Assembly: GCA_030280995.1 (NCBI GenBank)
Contig: JASXTE010000013.1
Location: 9,641,001-9,705,000 of the forward strand
Length of the DNA: 64,000 nt
Source of the DNA: Hemileia vastatrix
Taxonomy: Eukaryota; Basidiomycota; Pucciniomycetes; Pucciniales; Zaghouaniaceae
Direction: 5' to 3'
In this document: positions 33,485 to 46,200 of the stretch, in pieces
Layout of the letters: each line of letters begins with the position of its first letter
Numbering within the stretch: the first letter of the stretch is position 1
Translations under genes and position numbers: made by a program
The notes under the pieces: generated by a model
Seen by the model: only the letters and a program-made list of their open reading frames with translations
What the model was told of the DNA's origin: nothing
Database searches by the model: none

Positions 33485-34875
33485 ATGGCCGGATCCCCAG
33501 ACTTTGACCCATCAGACCTTCCTTGTTTCACTACTACCAAGGACTATGCTGGTAAAAGTTGTATCCACATGTGCAGTCCTTACACTTTCACTCTTCCAAC
33601 TCCTGAAGCCAAACTCTACATCAGGGCCTGTGATTCTTGCAACTCAAAAAAGAAAAAGTGTGACAGAGACCCCAATTATCCTATACCACCACCTTCACAT
33701 TCATACAACTACACCTCTAGATCTCTTAACAGGTCCCCAGAGCTAGGTGCTGCTTCCTCTTCTCTATCTTCAGCTCCATCTAGAATACCACACCACTCCA
33801 TATCCTGAACTCTCTCAAAAATACATGGTTTATCATCCTAAGAAACAGAATTTTTCTCTGAAATTCCAGCTAAAAAGGCATCAAAATCAGCTCCCAGGCT
33901 ACTAGACTGTGTCCAGGCGGCCTGCCTGCCTCTATAGGAAGCAGGAATCAGGCTCAAAACTGCCAAATTCAACCAGAAAACAGCCAGAATTCACCAGTAA
34001 ACAACAACAACTCCATGTAACAACCTCCTATTGCTCCTAGAGCAATGGGCACAACAACTTCTTATTAAAAAAATACCAAAAACTCTAAAACTTCTAGAAG
34101 ACCTGAAAATGGACCTCAAGAAGGCGCCAGAGCACCCAACACTGCTTTCAAACCAAATTCTCCCTCTCAATCAAGAAGAGTTATCTACGCCTCTCATCCA
34201 CCAGCCAATTACTCCTCTGAAAGTTCCATTTCTTCCAGATCTTCATGCAGAAGATCCCATCCAGCTTCCAGGTCACCTTCTCCTGGTCCATCCTACAACA
34301 AACCTGGTACTCCACCACCAGTGTCCAACCCAACTGGGCCAAGCAATAATATCCACAACAACAACAGCAGCCCTGCTGCTCCAACCAGACCACAGGAACG
34401 TCCTCCTTCCAGTCCATCTTTTCAACACCATTTAGAGAATGATAAAGTGAGTCAATATCTCCATCTGGTTGATCCTTCTACAACATGCATTCAGAATTGT
34501 TCAACAGCCCAAATCCCTGCGGCATACAAAGTTGATGAGCTCCCAATCTGTAAGTAATAAATTAATAAATCCAATTTCTTTGACATAGAACAATTAATGA
34601 TCCAATTCTTATGTTTATTTGGAACCCCCCCTCTTGAAACTACAATTAGGATTGGCCAACCTCTAAAAACCAACTTAAAGCTGGATTACTCCAACATGAA
34701 ACAACACTTAAGCATCATGTGTTCTAATTTTCTTAAGGCCTTTGCTCTTCATGGTCCTTTGATTGAATTTGAAAAGAATTTGAGGAAAAAGCTCCTTGAT
34801 GACCACTGGAAGATGTCTAGTATAATCAAGCACACCTTTCAACACTCTATCTCCTCTTCTTCCACTTCATCCTAA
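33485..34875 (+). pseudogene. Antisense zinc-cluster gene 2 of element R, broken
   Basis: ATG at 33485 after a conserved CACAGAT. Cysteine positions are degraded: GKSCIHMCSPY replaces the first and third Cys, and the second half CDSCNSKKKKC is intact. The frame stops at 33808 after the Pro/Ser-rich linker. Later parts survive in other frames (34031-34435, 34321-34557). A donor GTAAGT near 34550 leads to the final exon ending at 34875. That exon carries the conserved LKAFALHGPLIEFEK and DDHWKMSSIIKHTFQHS. Same layout as L, Q and K. Confidence 0.7.
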
Positions 34876-35177
34876 AAACTACTTTCTAATCCAATCCCTG
34901 ACCATTACAATCAATATAAGCTTTCAAGCCACCTATACCACAAAGAACACGTCTCTTCCTCCAATCCTAACAAAAAGGAAAAACACCACCATAATCCAGA
35001 CCAACAGCCAGAGGCTTTTTCTTTCAGATATATAAATAAAAAAAAGAATTAATAATTCACTAACTAGAAAGACCAATAATAATTCACAGATACATATATA
35101 TATATAATTTGTTTTATTTTTATTTTATTTTTATTTATTTTTTATTTATTTATTTTTTTTATTTTTTATTTTTTATT

Positions 35178-35985
35178 TTTTATTTTATATTTTTAATTTT
35201 TAATTTTTAATTTTTAATTTTTAATTTTTAATTTTTAATTTTTAATTTTTAATTTTTAATTTTTAATTTTTAATTTTTAATTTTTAATTTTTAATTTTTA
35301 ATTTTTAATTTTTAATTTTTAATTTTTAATTTTTAATTTTTAATTTTTAATTTTTAATTTTTAATTTTTAATTTTTAATTTTTAATTTTTAATTTTTAAT
35401 TTTTAATTTTTAATTTTTAATTTTTAATTTTTAATTTTTAATTTTTAATTTTTAATTTTTAATTTTTAATTTTTAATTTTTAATTTTTAATTTTTAATTT
35501 TTAATTTTTAATTTTTAATTTTTAATTTTTAATTTTTAATTTTTAATTTTTAATTTTTAATTTTTAATTTTTAATTTTTAATTTTTAATTTTTAATTTTT
35601 AATTTTTAATTTTTAATTTTTAATTTTTAATTTTTAATTTTTAATTTTTAATTTTTAATTTTTAATTTTTAATTTTTAATTTTTAATTTTTAATTTTTAA
35701 TTTTTAATTTTTAATTTTTAATTTTTAATTTTTAATTTTTAATTTTTAATTTTTAATTTTTAATTTTTAATTTTTAATTTTTAATTTTTAATTTTTAATT
35801 TTTAATTTTTAATTTTTAATTTTTAATTTTTAATTTTTAATTTTTAATTTTTAATTTTTAATTTTTAATTTTTAATTTTTAATTTTTAATTTTTAATTTT
35901 TAATTTTTAATTTTTAATTTTTAATTTTTAATTTTTAATTTTTAATTTTTAATTTTTAATTTTTAATTTTTAATTTTTAATTTTA
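35178..35985. repeat. (TTTTTAA)n satellite, about 115 copies
   Basis: An almost uniform 7-bp tandem repeat for about 800 bp, preceded by impure AT repeats from 35095. The opposite arm (L) has only about 100 bp of AAATA repeats at the matching place, so the expansion is private to R. It is not a known fungal telomere unit (usually TTAGGG). Confidence 0.95.
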
Positions 35986-36117
35986 ATTTTTATATTAATT
36001 TAAACTACTAACATACTAAAAAAAAACTTGATAATAATTAAAAAAAATTACTCAAAAAAATATGAGAGCTGAGAAATTAAAATTAAATGAATAACAATAA
36101 TAAAATGAGATAAATAA

Positions 36118-37456
36118 TGTCAAGGTACGCTTTTGGTCTAGAAGATTTGGTACGGAGTTTTTCAAGGATTTTAAAGGTTTTAAATGGACTCTCAAAGATT
36201 TGTACGTATTTCTTAATCTAAGTGATTTATTACTCAAATAAAAGAGGTAGATTTTTAATATTGTTATAATTTATTGATTAGAATAACACAATTGTAAATA
36301 CTAATGTGATAAATTATAAGATATAAGTTTTGTGTTTTAATACATGGTAATAAAAGTAAGGTGAAAAAAGAATGGATTGAAAAGCACAAAATCAGAGGCC
36401 TTTTATAGGCAAAATATGAGAGAATAAAATATAAGGAATTTACACTGTCTACTGTGAGTGTGAGAGAAAAGAATGACAAGAAAAAGGAGTACATAAATGA
36501 CATAAGAAAGTAATAAATTAGTACATCAACAAGGGCATCAAATTTATTAGCAACAAAGATTGAATTCCTTGGACTGTCACAATTATTACACAATAAATAG
36601 TCAATTATATTACTTTCACGGGATTACAGATCTCTCACTGAGGTAATATAATTGTTTTAAAGTTTTTATATTATAAATTTATTATTAATTTTATTCCCTT
36701 TGACATATACTTTTGAGCACAGTGTTAGGGAGTAAAATTGTAAGGGACATTTTATTTATATTATTTATTTATACTACTTATTGTACTTAACTTAGTTAAT
36801 TGTAAGTACTACTTAAGTAAATAAATAAATAAATATTATTAAGAAGAAAGGCGTGGCTTCAACTCAGTAAAATAATTAATTATTTTACCAGGTAAGTCTA
36901 GTAGCCTGGCTGACACTCCCTCACTCTAAAAAAACAATAAAAAAAATGCTATGATTTTTTCTTTTTATACTTTTTTAGTAGAGTAGGAAGATTAGATATC
37001 TCCTTCCCAGGTATCCAAGAATCATATTCAGATGATTTATTCTTGAATCTCAATAAGTATTCTGTACCTTTTTCAGCAGTGACTATTCTGTCATTTAGAA
37101 TTTTTTCAATTTCTGCTGTTTCAGTGATTTCATTTGGGGTTTTCTTTGGTCTTCCCCTCCTTTTTGGAAATAAATCACTATTGGATGTGTAAGGTTTCAA
37201 AAGAGATATTGAAAAAACAGGATTTTTTCTGTCATATGGAGAATACAGAATAACCTCAACTGCATTATCTCCAATCATTCTTCTGACAACAAATGGACCA
37301 GCAAATGGATCTTTCAATTTGTTATTACCTTGTAATATGAAGTGGACTGTAGAAATCAACAATTTTTCACCCTTTTTAAAAGTGTATTCTTTATGGGATT
37401 TGTCCCATCTTTTCTTCTCATATTCAAATGATTTTTCAATATATTTGAGCATGATT
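36118..37456 (-). mobile_element. Element C, truncated member of the A family
   Basis: LTR 36118-36915 (TGTCAAGG ... GGCTGACA) followed by the 3' end of pol. The remainder is cut off by the CACTA-like end at 37457. The break falls in the integrase C-terminal region, whose continuation (TCTGCAAAGTTG in A and B) is absent from the window. Confidence 0.85.
36949..37452 (-). pseudogene. Integrase C-terminal domain of element C
   Basis: 167 residues nearly identical to A 10814-11329: KKRWDKSHKEYTFKKG, GPFVVRRMIGDNAVEV, RRGRPKK and the C-terminal PGKEISNLPTLLKKYKKKK. It is truncated at its N-terminal side by the insertion at 37457. The stretch matches A more closely than B. Confidence 0.87.
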
Positions 37457-37500
37457 CACCACAGAAAAAATTGGGGGGTATTGCTAGTAATACCCCTCAT
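37457..37500 (+). repeat. CACTA-like terminal repeat and palindrome
   Basis: Terminal CACCACA, six G, GTATTGCTAGTAATAC. The preceding ATT (37454-37456) would be the 3-bp target duplication. The interval from here to 38350 has no recognisable gene. Confidence 0.6.
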
Positions 37501-38350
37501 TTAAAAATGTTGGGAAGTGGTTGGAAAGCTGTTGGAAGGCTGTTGGGAGTTCATTGTGAAACCAGATTTAAATTAATTGGACAAAGATTTGGTAATCAGT
37601 TAGACCTAGGTTCAACAGAAATAAATCACAGGTTTCTTGGAGCTTGGTGATTACTTTGATTTTGAGCTGAGCGCAGATTGAGCAAAGCCTGAACATATCA
37701 CTTAACATATCATAATATTCACTTTCCCATCTTGTGGAAAGCAAAAGTGATATTTGTTCTAAGAATATCTACATATATTTTCTTGCCAAGTTGGTAACAG
37801 AAGGTTAAACTGTAGTATCTCAATTATTACACTAGACTACATAGATATTTGATAAAACATACAATTCAAATCAATTTTAATATTATTGAGATCACCATAA
37901 GTGTCTGTCCAAAGACTTACAAAAAGTATGTTAGTATCAAGACATCGTTCTAGGTAGTAGTTTCAATTTGGATTTTGAACTGACATCTAAAGCATTTTAC
38001 TATTAGACAGAAGCATAAATAAGTGTAATAAGAGTGAAATTATTCTATTTTGTGATTATAATGTAACAATAAAGCACATTTTTATTGAGAAAATTTTTCT
38101 TCTTCCACAAACCAAAATTTACTCTATAGGCTCAAGATTTATTTTTAAGCCATATTATTCATTTCATTTATCATTGATTTACTTCCAATATTTATTAAAA
38201 AGATAATAATAATACATGTGAAAGAATTATGAGCTTAGCATAGCATATGCTAAAAAGTTATTTTGTCATTTTATTCAATAATGATTATTCATTTTTTGCT
38301 TCAATTCATCTTTTAACAACCACTATCTTCAGATACTATTATTACTTAAT

Positions 38351-41043
38351 ATGTCAAGTCTCAGATGTGTTGGACAGTTCTCAAAAACGATTGATCAAAT
38401 TTATATGAATGTAATTTCAAGATTTCAAAACTCACCAACCCCCACGATTTTACAGCGAGGCCATTTGAATGTTCATATTTTTGGACTATTCGAAGAAAGA
38501 AAACCAACCCTTGTCGGTAATCTTTCTCAAGTGCAGAGTCAGCACATTGGACCACTATTGGGTGACATTGGGTCTGGATCTCACCATTTAAACCAAAGAA
38601 GTGCCTTGAATCTTATGAAGCCTTTCTATTTTCATGCTTACTTGGTTCCAGTTTTTGGTAATCAGTATCAACTTTGGGGATGCCTCTTTTCTTCAAGTAC
38701 TCTAATCAGTCTTGCTAAAGAAGCATTTTCTTCTGCTCAAATCGATTTATGTCTGATCCTGAACTACGACTCCACTATCTTTTTTAATATCCCACATGTA
38801 ATTTTTGAAGGCTCTTTCCAAATATCTCAGAGTACTCAAGATTGGAAAGCTGATCAACTTATCCAAGGAATCAAAACAGTTCTCAAAACACATCAACTTC
38901 AAGCAATAAATTTTATAATTGACAATGAACAAATGTTAAAGGAAAAGTTGGATATCATATGGAGGTACCAGGACAACCATTGGCTTAGAACTGGATTCAA
39001 TGACTATAAAGATCAGTTTCCTAACAATCAATTAACCCCTGAAGGAAACGGGTCAATACTTGCTGATGATATGGGTTTGGGAAAGACACTTTCAACTCTT
39101 TCTCTTATAAGTGCAACTCAAAGTGAAGCAAGACAATTCCAGGTATCAGAAAATAAAGAAGGTATTAATCGGAGTTCAGCCACACTGATTATATGTTCCC
39201 TGGCAACACTTTCAAATTGGATCAATGAAATAAGTGTGTACTTTGAAGATAATGCGCTTCCTTTCAAGGTTATTTATGGGAAGGATTTTCAAAATACTAA
39301 CGTCAATGAGCTACAGGACACTGCTATTGTTTTAATGACATATTAAACAGCTAGCCCAACAATGTCAAAAAATCAAAGCCAAAAAAATATACCGGTGACT
39401 CAAAAGCTCTTTTGGTATAGAGTTGTTTTAGATGAAGCTCAGTTAGTGCCAATTTCTATATCTAAAACTTAAAACTTAATTTTTATAATCAATTTTTATA
39501 AATATTCTTTTAGTTACATTAAAAATCCTTACTCGCAGAGGGCTCAAAAAATATTTGACTTGGAATCCCAACACCGACTATGCTTGACTGGAACTCCACT
39601 TCAGGACAGGCCCACTCACTACACAATATAGGGGGTGGACTTGCTAGCAAGTCCTCAACCTGAACTCAGATGGAACTCAGATGGAACTCAGACTGAACTC
39701 ATACTGAACCCATACTGAACTCTACTTGAACACCCACCTAAAACTGTTCTTCTGAGTGGTGTTCATTCCTGATTGTATGGCTCCTTTATCAATAGCTCAA
39801 TGTGTGTTCAATCTATGGTGAGTTTGGGTCCAAGGTTGCGGACTTGCTAGCAAGTCCGCCCCCCATATTGTGTGGTGACTGACCTTCAAAGTCTCATATT
39901 TTTTCTTAGAATCGAAAAGTGGCAAGAAGACTGGTTATGGAAGAATTTCCTTTTTCCAGGTTTGCAAAAAGGAAAGGCTAATTCTATTAAATCAATCAAT
40001 CACTTAATGAAAGTCATAAGCCTACGTAGAACAAAGGATGCAATTTTGTCTCTTCCAAAAAAGATTCAAAGGGGGATATTGGTTCAATTAGCAGATCCAT
40101 GGAGGTCTAAACTTGATGTGCTTCAAGAAGGATTCACTGAGCAATATGGGCCCTCCAGAAGCACTGACATCCCTTGGGACTCATCTGAGTTTCTAAGAGA
40201 GCTGATGATTTTAAGAAAATTCTGCAACCATCCAATCTACGAAAATCTGGATGAAACTCCAACTTTTGATTTCACCTGGCAGCATTCCGCAAAGATTTGT
40301 CATCTTATAGGCCACTTAAAAAAATTTTTTTCTGGTGAAAGGGGTATAAATTTTCCAAAAGCTGTTATATTCTCCAACTTTGCAGAATTTTTGCAGATGT
40401 AAGTGATTCTATAATGAATTGTTTTACAAAATTGTGTTGGCTTATTAAAAACAATTTTCTAATATTTCAAAATAGAATAAAAATGGCTTTAGATGACCAC
40501 AATATTAGGTATACCCAGCTTACGGGTGAACTCAGAAGTACAAAGCGAGACAAAAATATGCATGAATTCCATTTTTATAAAAATTGCCAAGTTTTGGTTG
40601 GAACAATTCAGGCTGCAGGAGTGGGTATAGATCTCAGGTGTGCCCAAAATGTATATATAATGGTGAGCTCAATGTCTTTTATTTCATATTAAGAACAAAA
40701 ATATTAAATTTTTTATATGTTCAATGTTGAAATAGGAGCCAAATTGGAATCCAGCAGTTGAGCAGCAGGCTGTTGATCAGCTGTATAGAATGGGGCAGCA
40801 AAATGAAGTAAATTTTTTGAATTATTTTGTACAAGGAAGTATAGAATTCAGCATGTATAAGATTCAAAGGAAAAAAATGGAGCTAACAATGTAAGCCAAA
40901 TTTCATTTCTATAAATTTTAATGATAATAGTAATCATTAAAATTATGTTTTTGTTTTCAAGGCTAAGTGTCCCAAACAGAGGAAATGAGGAGTATGAGTG
41001 TGCAAACCTATTATTAAGGGAGTTTGTCAATCACTCACATTAG
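38351..41043 (+). pseudogene. SNF2-family helicase (Rad5/HLTF-like), disabled by a stop and a MITE
   Basis: Five exons: 38351-39441, 39514-40398 (with the MITE inside), 40476-40662, 40736-40890 and 40962-41043. Introns are 71-77 nt with GT-AG ends. The first junction rebuilds the DEAH box, a good check on the model. ATPase motifs in order: Walker A region DDMGLGKT, DEAH, LTGTPLQ, then after the insertion LRRTKDAILSLP. The helicase C lobe follows with KAVIFSNF, TGELRSTKRD, GVGIDLRCAQN and QAVDQLYRMGQQNEV. An in-frame TAA at 39344-39346 and a 261-bp MITE (39617-39877) break it. Family members translocate on DNA and remodel chromatin. A rust-type N-terminal extension (about 230 residues) precedes the ATPase. 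Multi-copy SNF2 genes of this kind are common in rust genomes, to my recollection. Confidence 0.87.
39617..39877 (-). mobile_element. CACTA-type MITE, copy 2, in SNF2
   Basis: 261 bp between two ACT triplets (39614-39616 and 39878-39880). It starts CACTACACAATATAG and ends ATATTGTGTGGTG, with GGACTTGCTAGCAAGTCC palindromes at both ends. Taking out the MITE and one ACT joins the SNF2 frame exactly between LQDRPT and DLQSL. That proves the boundaries and the 3-bp duplication. Opposite orientation to copy 1. Confidence 0.95.
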
Positions 41044-42065
41044 AGGAAGAAAGAATTTCAAGGAGAGCAGGTAAATTTATGGGATTTTGAGAATTTAAAA
41101 GTCTGAGTTGTTGAGGATTTAGAGATGCAAGATATAAGGGAGAATAACAGTCATTCGGCAAACCCCGGGGGACATGAGAAGGATTAAGGTTAGGGGATAA
41201 TGTTGAAACCAAACTGATTCTTTTGTACAAGGATAAGTCCTTTAGCACACTTCCAGAGTAGGTTGAAGTATCTCGAATATCAAAGTGTTGTTGGTCAAGA
41301 TATTGTGCAACTTTAGAAAAATCTTCAGACCTCCATTGCATTAAGATACGTCTTAACGATCCATCATTATCAACTTCGGTGTCTGAACAACACTTGATGT
41401 TTGTGAAAAGGTTGTGATAAGTTTTGCAATGTGGAAGTTGTTTAAGAAGTTTAGTTTGGTTAACTGAATTCTAAGAATCTTTGTTATTTGAAATAAGGGT
41501 AATAAATAAAAATGGTTGAAAAAAAGGGGATTTTCATACTTTTTTTTATTCTATATTTATGCTTTCTCACTTTGATTATTTCTTGAGAGCTATGAGAATC
41601 CTTCCCAAGTCTTAATTTATCAGCATGACCTAAAAACCAACAGTGAAGAACTCCCATTTGATTTGAGAAGCTAATTTGAGTTGAGTCAATTGGATAGGCA
41701 ATCAAATTATTGGGTTTTAAGGCATTGTCCCAGTGTTTAATGAGAATATTTGCCAAGACCTGGTTCCATTTGTCAAACCAATCTAGGTTCCAAGAAAAAG
41801 TTGATCCTGGGAAACCATAAATGCGAAGGTGCTCAATAAAAGATTCACAGAAAATTGGTGGAAGCTTTTCTGAAACCGCTGAATTTGATTCTGGATGAGG
41901 TAGTTCAAAGGCGATGTTGCAAGAGTTCATGTCGAATGATGAAAATCTGTCTAATTGCTCTTCAGTAGGGTTTTGTTTCCATCCGTTTGATTCTGGTGAC
42001 ATATCCAAAAGTGAACGACAAAAATTGTGTATAGATCTACAAAAGTGAGAATTGAATGGAGGCAA
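41027..42065 (-). CDS. Unknown protein gene, two exons
   Basis: The open frame from about 42065 (first clear ATG near 42001) runs to a donor GTGAG. A 100-nt intron (41471-41570, ending ATTCTTAG) leads to exon 2 (41470-41027). Splicing is phase 0 and gives about 310-320 residues without a stop. Features visible are an acidic N-terminal part, ELPHPESNS, FELP and FIEHLRIYGFPGSTFSWN, a Trp-rich region (WFDKWNQVLANILIKHW) and GVLHCWFLGHADKLRLGKDS. In exon 2 CCSDTEVDNDGSLRRI and MQWRSEDFSKVAQYLD are clear. I recognise no domain and infer no function. Similar proteins recur in rust genomes as I recall. Its 3' end overlaps the last codons of SNF2 by 17 bp, convergently. It may be cargo of the CACTA element. 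Confidence 0.6.
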
Positions 42066-43221
42066 AGTCTCATTAAAAATTCTATTAAGTGTTCATGTGT
42101 TTGTGGGCAGGTTTCCATGAGGAAAGTAAGAGCTACTAGGGTTCATAAAGAATTAGATTAAGAAAGTGTTCAATTAAATTAAACAAAGAGGAAGGATGAA
42201 TTGTTGAGCTCCAAAACTTTATGATCAAAGTTGATTTAAGGAGAAATATCACAAAAATTAAGAATAAGAAATATTTCAACTTTATGGCATTATAATATGC
42301 ATAAATTATATTTTTATATGCAATTTGAACTCAAAAGGAACGGTATAAAATGAAGAGAATGATTATTTGATAAAAGCAGACTCATTTGAGAAACGGATTT
42401 TTTTTCTTTTCAAAAAATTCTTCCACAAAAATAATTTGATAAATGTGAGGCTATGTTCATTTTTTGATTACCATAAAATTATTTTTGGTCCAATATGATA
42501 GTAATACATATTCCATTGAGTAATTTTTGTTCAACCTAAATAAATAGAATAGAGTGTCACTTCATCACATTTATGTATGAAAATTTATACAAGGTTTCAG
42601 CTTTTTTGTAATGCTTTAAGGTTTACACTTTTGTAGCATCTATTATTTGAGTATTTTTGATTTTTTCTTTATGTAAAATTCTACCTAGTACAAACCAATT
42701 TTCAAAGTGAAAGAAATATGTTTGTGATTGTTTTTTACAAAATATTAACCTTATTTTTGGGTTTAACTTTGATTTTTGGGGTAATTTTTTAAATAATTAT
42801 GTTAAAAATATGGATTACTTTTCTTATAGTCCATAACTAAGAATTTTTATCAAAATCAAATAATTATAAGGAAGTTAGATATAACTCAGAAGTCATTTAA
42901 TAGAAAAATAATAAAGATGCTTGTGCGTACAATAGAATTTTTTCTATGATAGAAAATATTCTGATAAACATGCATGCATTGTTGTACAAATTCAGAGAGT
43001 ATACAGAATACAAATAAAGTAGACTGCATAACTTTTAATTAATATATAAATTATCTGATTAAAGATTAAACATTTAAACTTAAATAATTTCAACACATAT
43101 TCCATCACATTCTTTTGATAAAAAAATGTAGCTTATATTAGCTAGTGCCTTTCAAAAAAAGGAGTACCTTCAATCGGTAACTTCCAATAGCTAACTTATT
43201 CCTACAATTATCACAATTACA
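42066..43221. other. AT-rich intergenic stretch
   Basis: No open frame, motif or repeat I can support. Separates the unknown gene from the transposase. Confidence 0.6.
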
Positions 43222-46200
43222 ATGCCTCCATTTTTTCATGTATGTCAATGTCAAGATCTTGGATTTGTCAATAGAAAGTATAAAACTTCTTCTGGGTCCT
43301 TTGAAGCTGGTATGGCTTTCAAAAGCTCTAATTCTTACGCAAAACATCAAGAGGAAAGAAATAGGAATGCCCAGATGGTTATTTCTTCCAACAATACACT
43401 TAACATTGGAAGTTCCTGCTCCACAGAAACAGTAAGCTGTATATCTATAGTTCAATGTGAGAATAAAAGTCTTTATGATGTTTCAATGATTTATTACATA
43501 GGGGCAGTTGCTATTGGGGGCAGAAGTATCTTCAACAGTCTCTAGAAACTCAAATCTTGGGGAAAGGTATAGCCAAATAATTATGTGGCAGGCAGCAAAG
43601 CTTTCTCTGATTCATCATTTGAGCAAAGAAGGTTGTACTCAATTTTTGGATGAATAAATTGAGAAGCTCAAACTTCTAGGTGATAGTGGAATACTGGATT
43701 CTGATAGCATTGTCCGCCTGATCCCACGCTCAATAGATACAGTTTTTAGTTGATTAAAGCTCAATCAATCATTTTTCACTAAAACATGCTGTCCTAAATG
43801 CTTTGCTCTTTATGAGTATAACTCTGAATCTCAAACATCTATACTATGTTGCAATCAACTGTTTCTTTCATCATCAAAGCGCTATTTAAAAACTTTTGGA
43901 GCAAGACAAATTGCAGTTAAATGTGATGAAAGGCTGTATTTGATGGAGGAACATCAAGAACATGTAAAATACTTATCTCTTAAAACATTTCATCACCATT
44001 CTTTTATTGACTGGCTTAAGGAAAAGATCAAACTGTTCAAATTTGAGCTTCTGATTGAGAAGAAAACCCCTGTGGCAGAACATGTAGAGTGTGATTTGAT
44101 GAAGGATGTTTGTGATGGTTCAATTTGAAAAACTTTCCCATTACCACTCCAGCTCTGGATAGCAATGATGATGAATATAGGATAACTTCAGGCAACTTAA
44201 TGTTTACTTTATATGTCGACTGGTTTAGGCCTGGTGGAAATAGGATTGGAGGTCATCAGAAGTCTGTAGGAAATATTATGATGGTGTGTATGAACCTACC
44301 TCAAGAAGATAGATACAAAATGGAAAAACTTTTTTTGTATGCTATTATACCTGGACCAAAAGAACCCACAAGTGAAAAGCTTAATCACCTTCTAAAACCA
44401 CTTGTTAATGATCTACAAACTCTATGGGATGGTATATTGATTGAAAAGACGCATCTTTATCCACGAGGCCGGAAATTAAGAGTTGCATTGTTCTCTTTGA
44501 TAGGTGACATTCCTGCAATACGAAAATTGGCTGGCTTTTTGAGTCACTCTGCAAAAATGTTCTGCTCTTTCTGTAATATCTCTAAAGATGAAATTAGTGA
44601 AAAGAATGTGGGAAATTTTTCATTAAGGAATCATGAGGATCATATGTGCTGGGAAACAAAGTGGAAAAATTCTAAGTCACATTGGGAGCGTGTATCAATT
44701 GTTCAGAATCATGGGGTACGATGGAGTGAGCTGAATAACCTTGAATATTGGCGTCCAACTGAATATTGCTCAATTGATGTTATGCATTCACATATGCTTG
44801 GCAACCTAAAAGATCACAGTCTAAGCTATTTTCAAATCCAAAATGCAGCAAAAGATCTAGAAAGAAAGCTGGAAAAGGATAAAAATTGGCATGTAAGAGA
44901 AGAAGATGACGATTTCTTTTCTGATACTTCACTGCACAAACATTCAAAAAAACGTAGAAGTAGCTTAAGCACCACGAATAATGATGATGATGATACAGGA
45001 CACACGAGAAAGCACAAGTGGCAAAGACGTACGAGTTCAAGACAGTCATCAAGTCATCATGGACTAGATAATGAAGGATTGGGAACAAATTGATCAAGAA
45101 GCCAGAGTAGGTCATCCAGCTCCAAATTTATTCCTCCATATAGCTATTTGGCCTCAATACAGTCTCACAGCAGTAACATTAGGAATTCATTGTATAACGT
45201 AAGGCAAAGGAGCATTAGCATATCACAGAGTGAAGGATCTCACTCATCAAATGAGACAGCTAGAGATGAAGAAAATAAAAGGAAAGGTAAGGAGAAAGAA
45301 AATGAAGGTAGTAGTAATCCACGAATCACGGCAGAAGAGCTACAGGTTGTATGGAAGATGATTGATCAAGTAAGAAGACCTTCCTGGCCAACAAGAGTTC
45401 CAAAATCAGTAGGATCTAAAAAGGCAGGATCACTCAAGGCAGCAGAATGGCACATGCTGTATACTCTCTACTTCCCTTTGTCACTTATACCCCTTTGGTT
45501 TGAAAAATTTAAAGAATCTGAATCTTCAGCTTCCTCAGCTGAAAAACCAAGAGAATATTATCTTCTCAAGTCACTTGTAACATTATGCTTGATCACCAAT
45601 TTTTTGACATTAAAAAATATACAGACTAATGAGCTTAAAGATCTAGATCAATTTCTGTTAGAGTATCGTGAGTGCCTGGAAGAGGGTTGGAAGAATATTA
45701 ATGCAAAGCCAAATCTGCATATCACTCAACATTATCCTGAAATGATAAAGCGTCTTTGTCCACCATCAGGTACAGCTACTTGGTCTGGAGAGCGGGTGAA
45801 TCATATATTATCTGAAATTCCAAACAATCACCATCCACGTATGTAATTTTTGTAAGCAATGATTTAAAAACTCAGCTGTGCTAATTTATTAATATTTACC
45901 ACAGGAGAGATACTGCTAACAATGCTCAAACATTGGTATCGGAAGTCTAGGGTATTAGATCTTGGTGAAGCTGAAGATAATGATCAATGTGAGACTAAAA
46001 AAATCCATATTGATCTCGATAAACAAAACAAATGGATCCATCTAAGTATGGCATTATTTACTAAATGGGTAAGGGCACAAATGGGAAAAGAAACTTCAAG
46101 AAGAGCTTTGACACCATCGGAGAAAAGTGGGGATTGGGTAGTTGAAAATGTAGCAAGCATATTGATACATGGAAAGAGGTTTACTAGTTACCATCGACAC

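Larger units (their letters stand above)
31097..36117 (-). mobile_element. Ty3-type retroelement R, inverted relative of L
   Basis: A minus-strand element of the K/L family. On the plus strand it reads: LTR (31097-32178), polypurine complement, antisense gene 1, array with hairpin, antisense gene 2, AT satellite. It is cut at 36117 by element C, so pol is not seen. Its LTR end faces the LTR end of L across only CAT (31094-31096). The two copies are clearly diverged, so this is an encounter of two elements and not a fresh duplication. Confidence 0.78.

Noticed and set aside
35178..35985. Telomere repeat
   Set aside because: TTTTTAA is not a telomere unit I know for fungi; it is internal to an element and flanked by impure AT repeats.
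17993..36117. Recent palindromic duplication
   Set aside because: The arms differ at many sites and by private indels, so they are two separate family members in opposite orientation.
44780..45115. Minus-strand frames opposite Tnp2
   Set aside because: Shadows of the Ser/Arg-rich part of the transposase.
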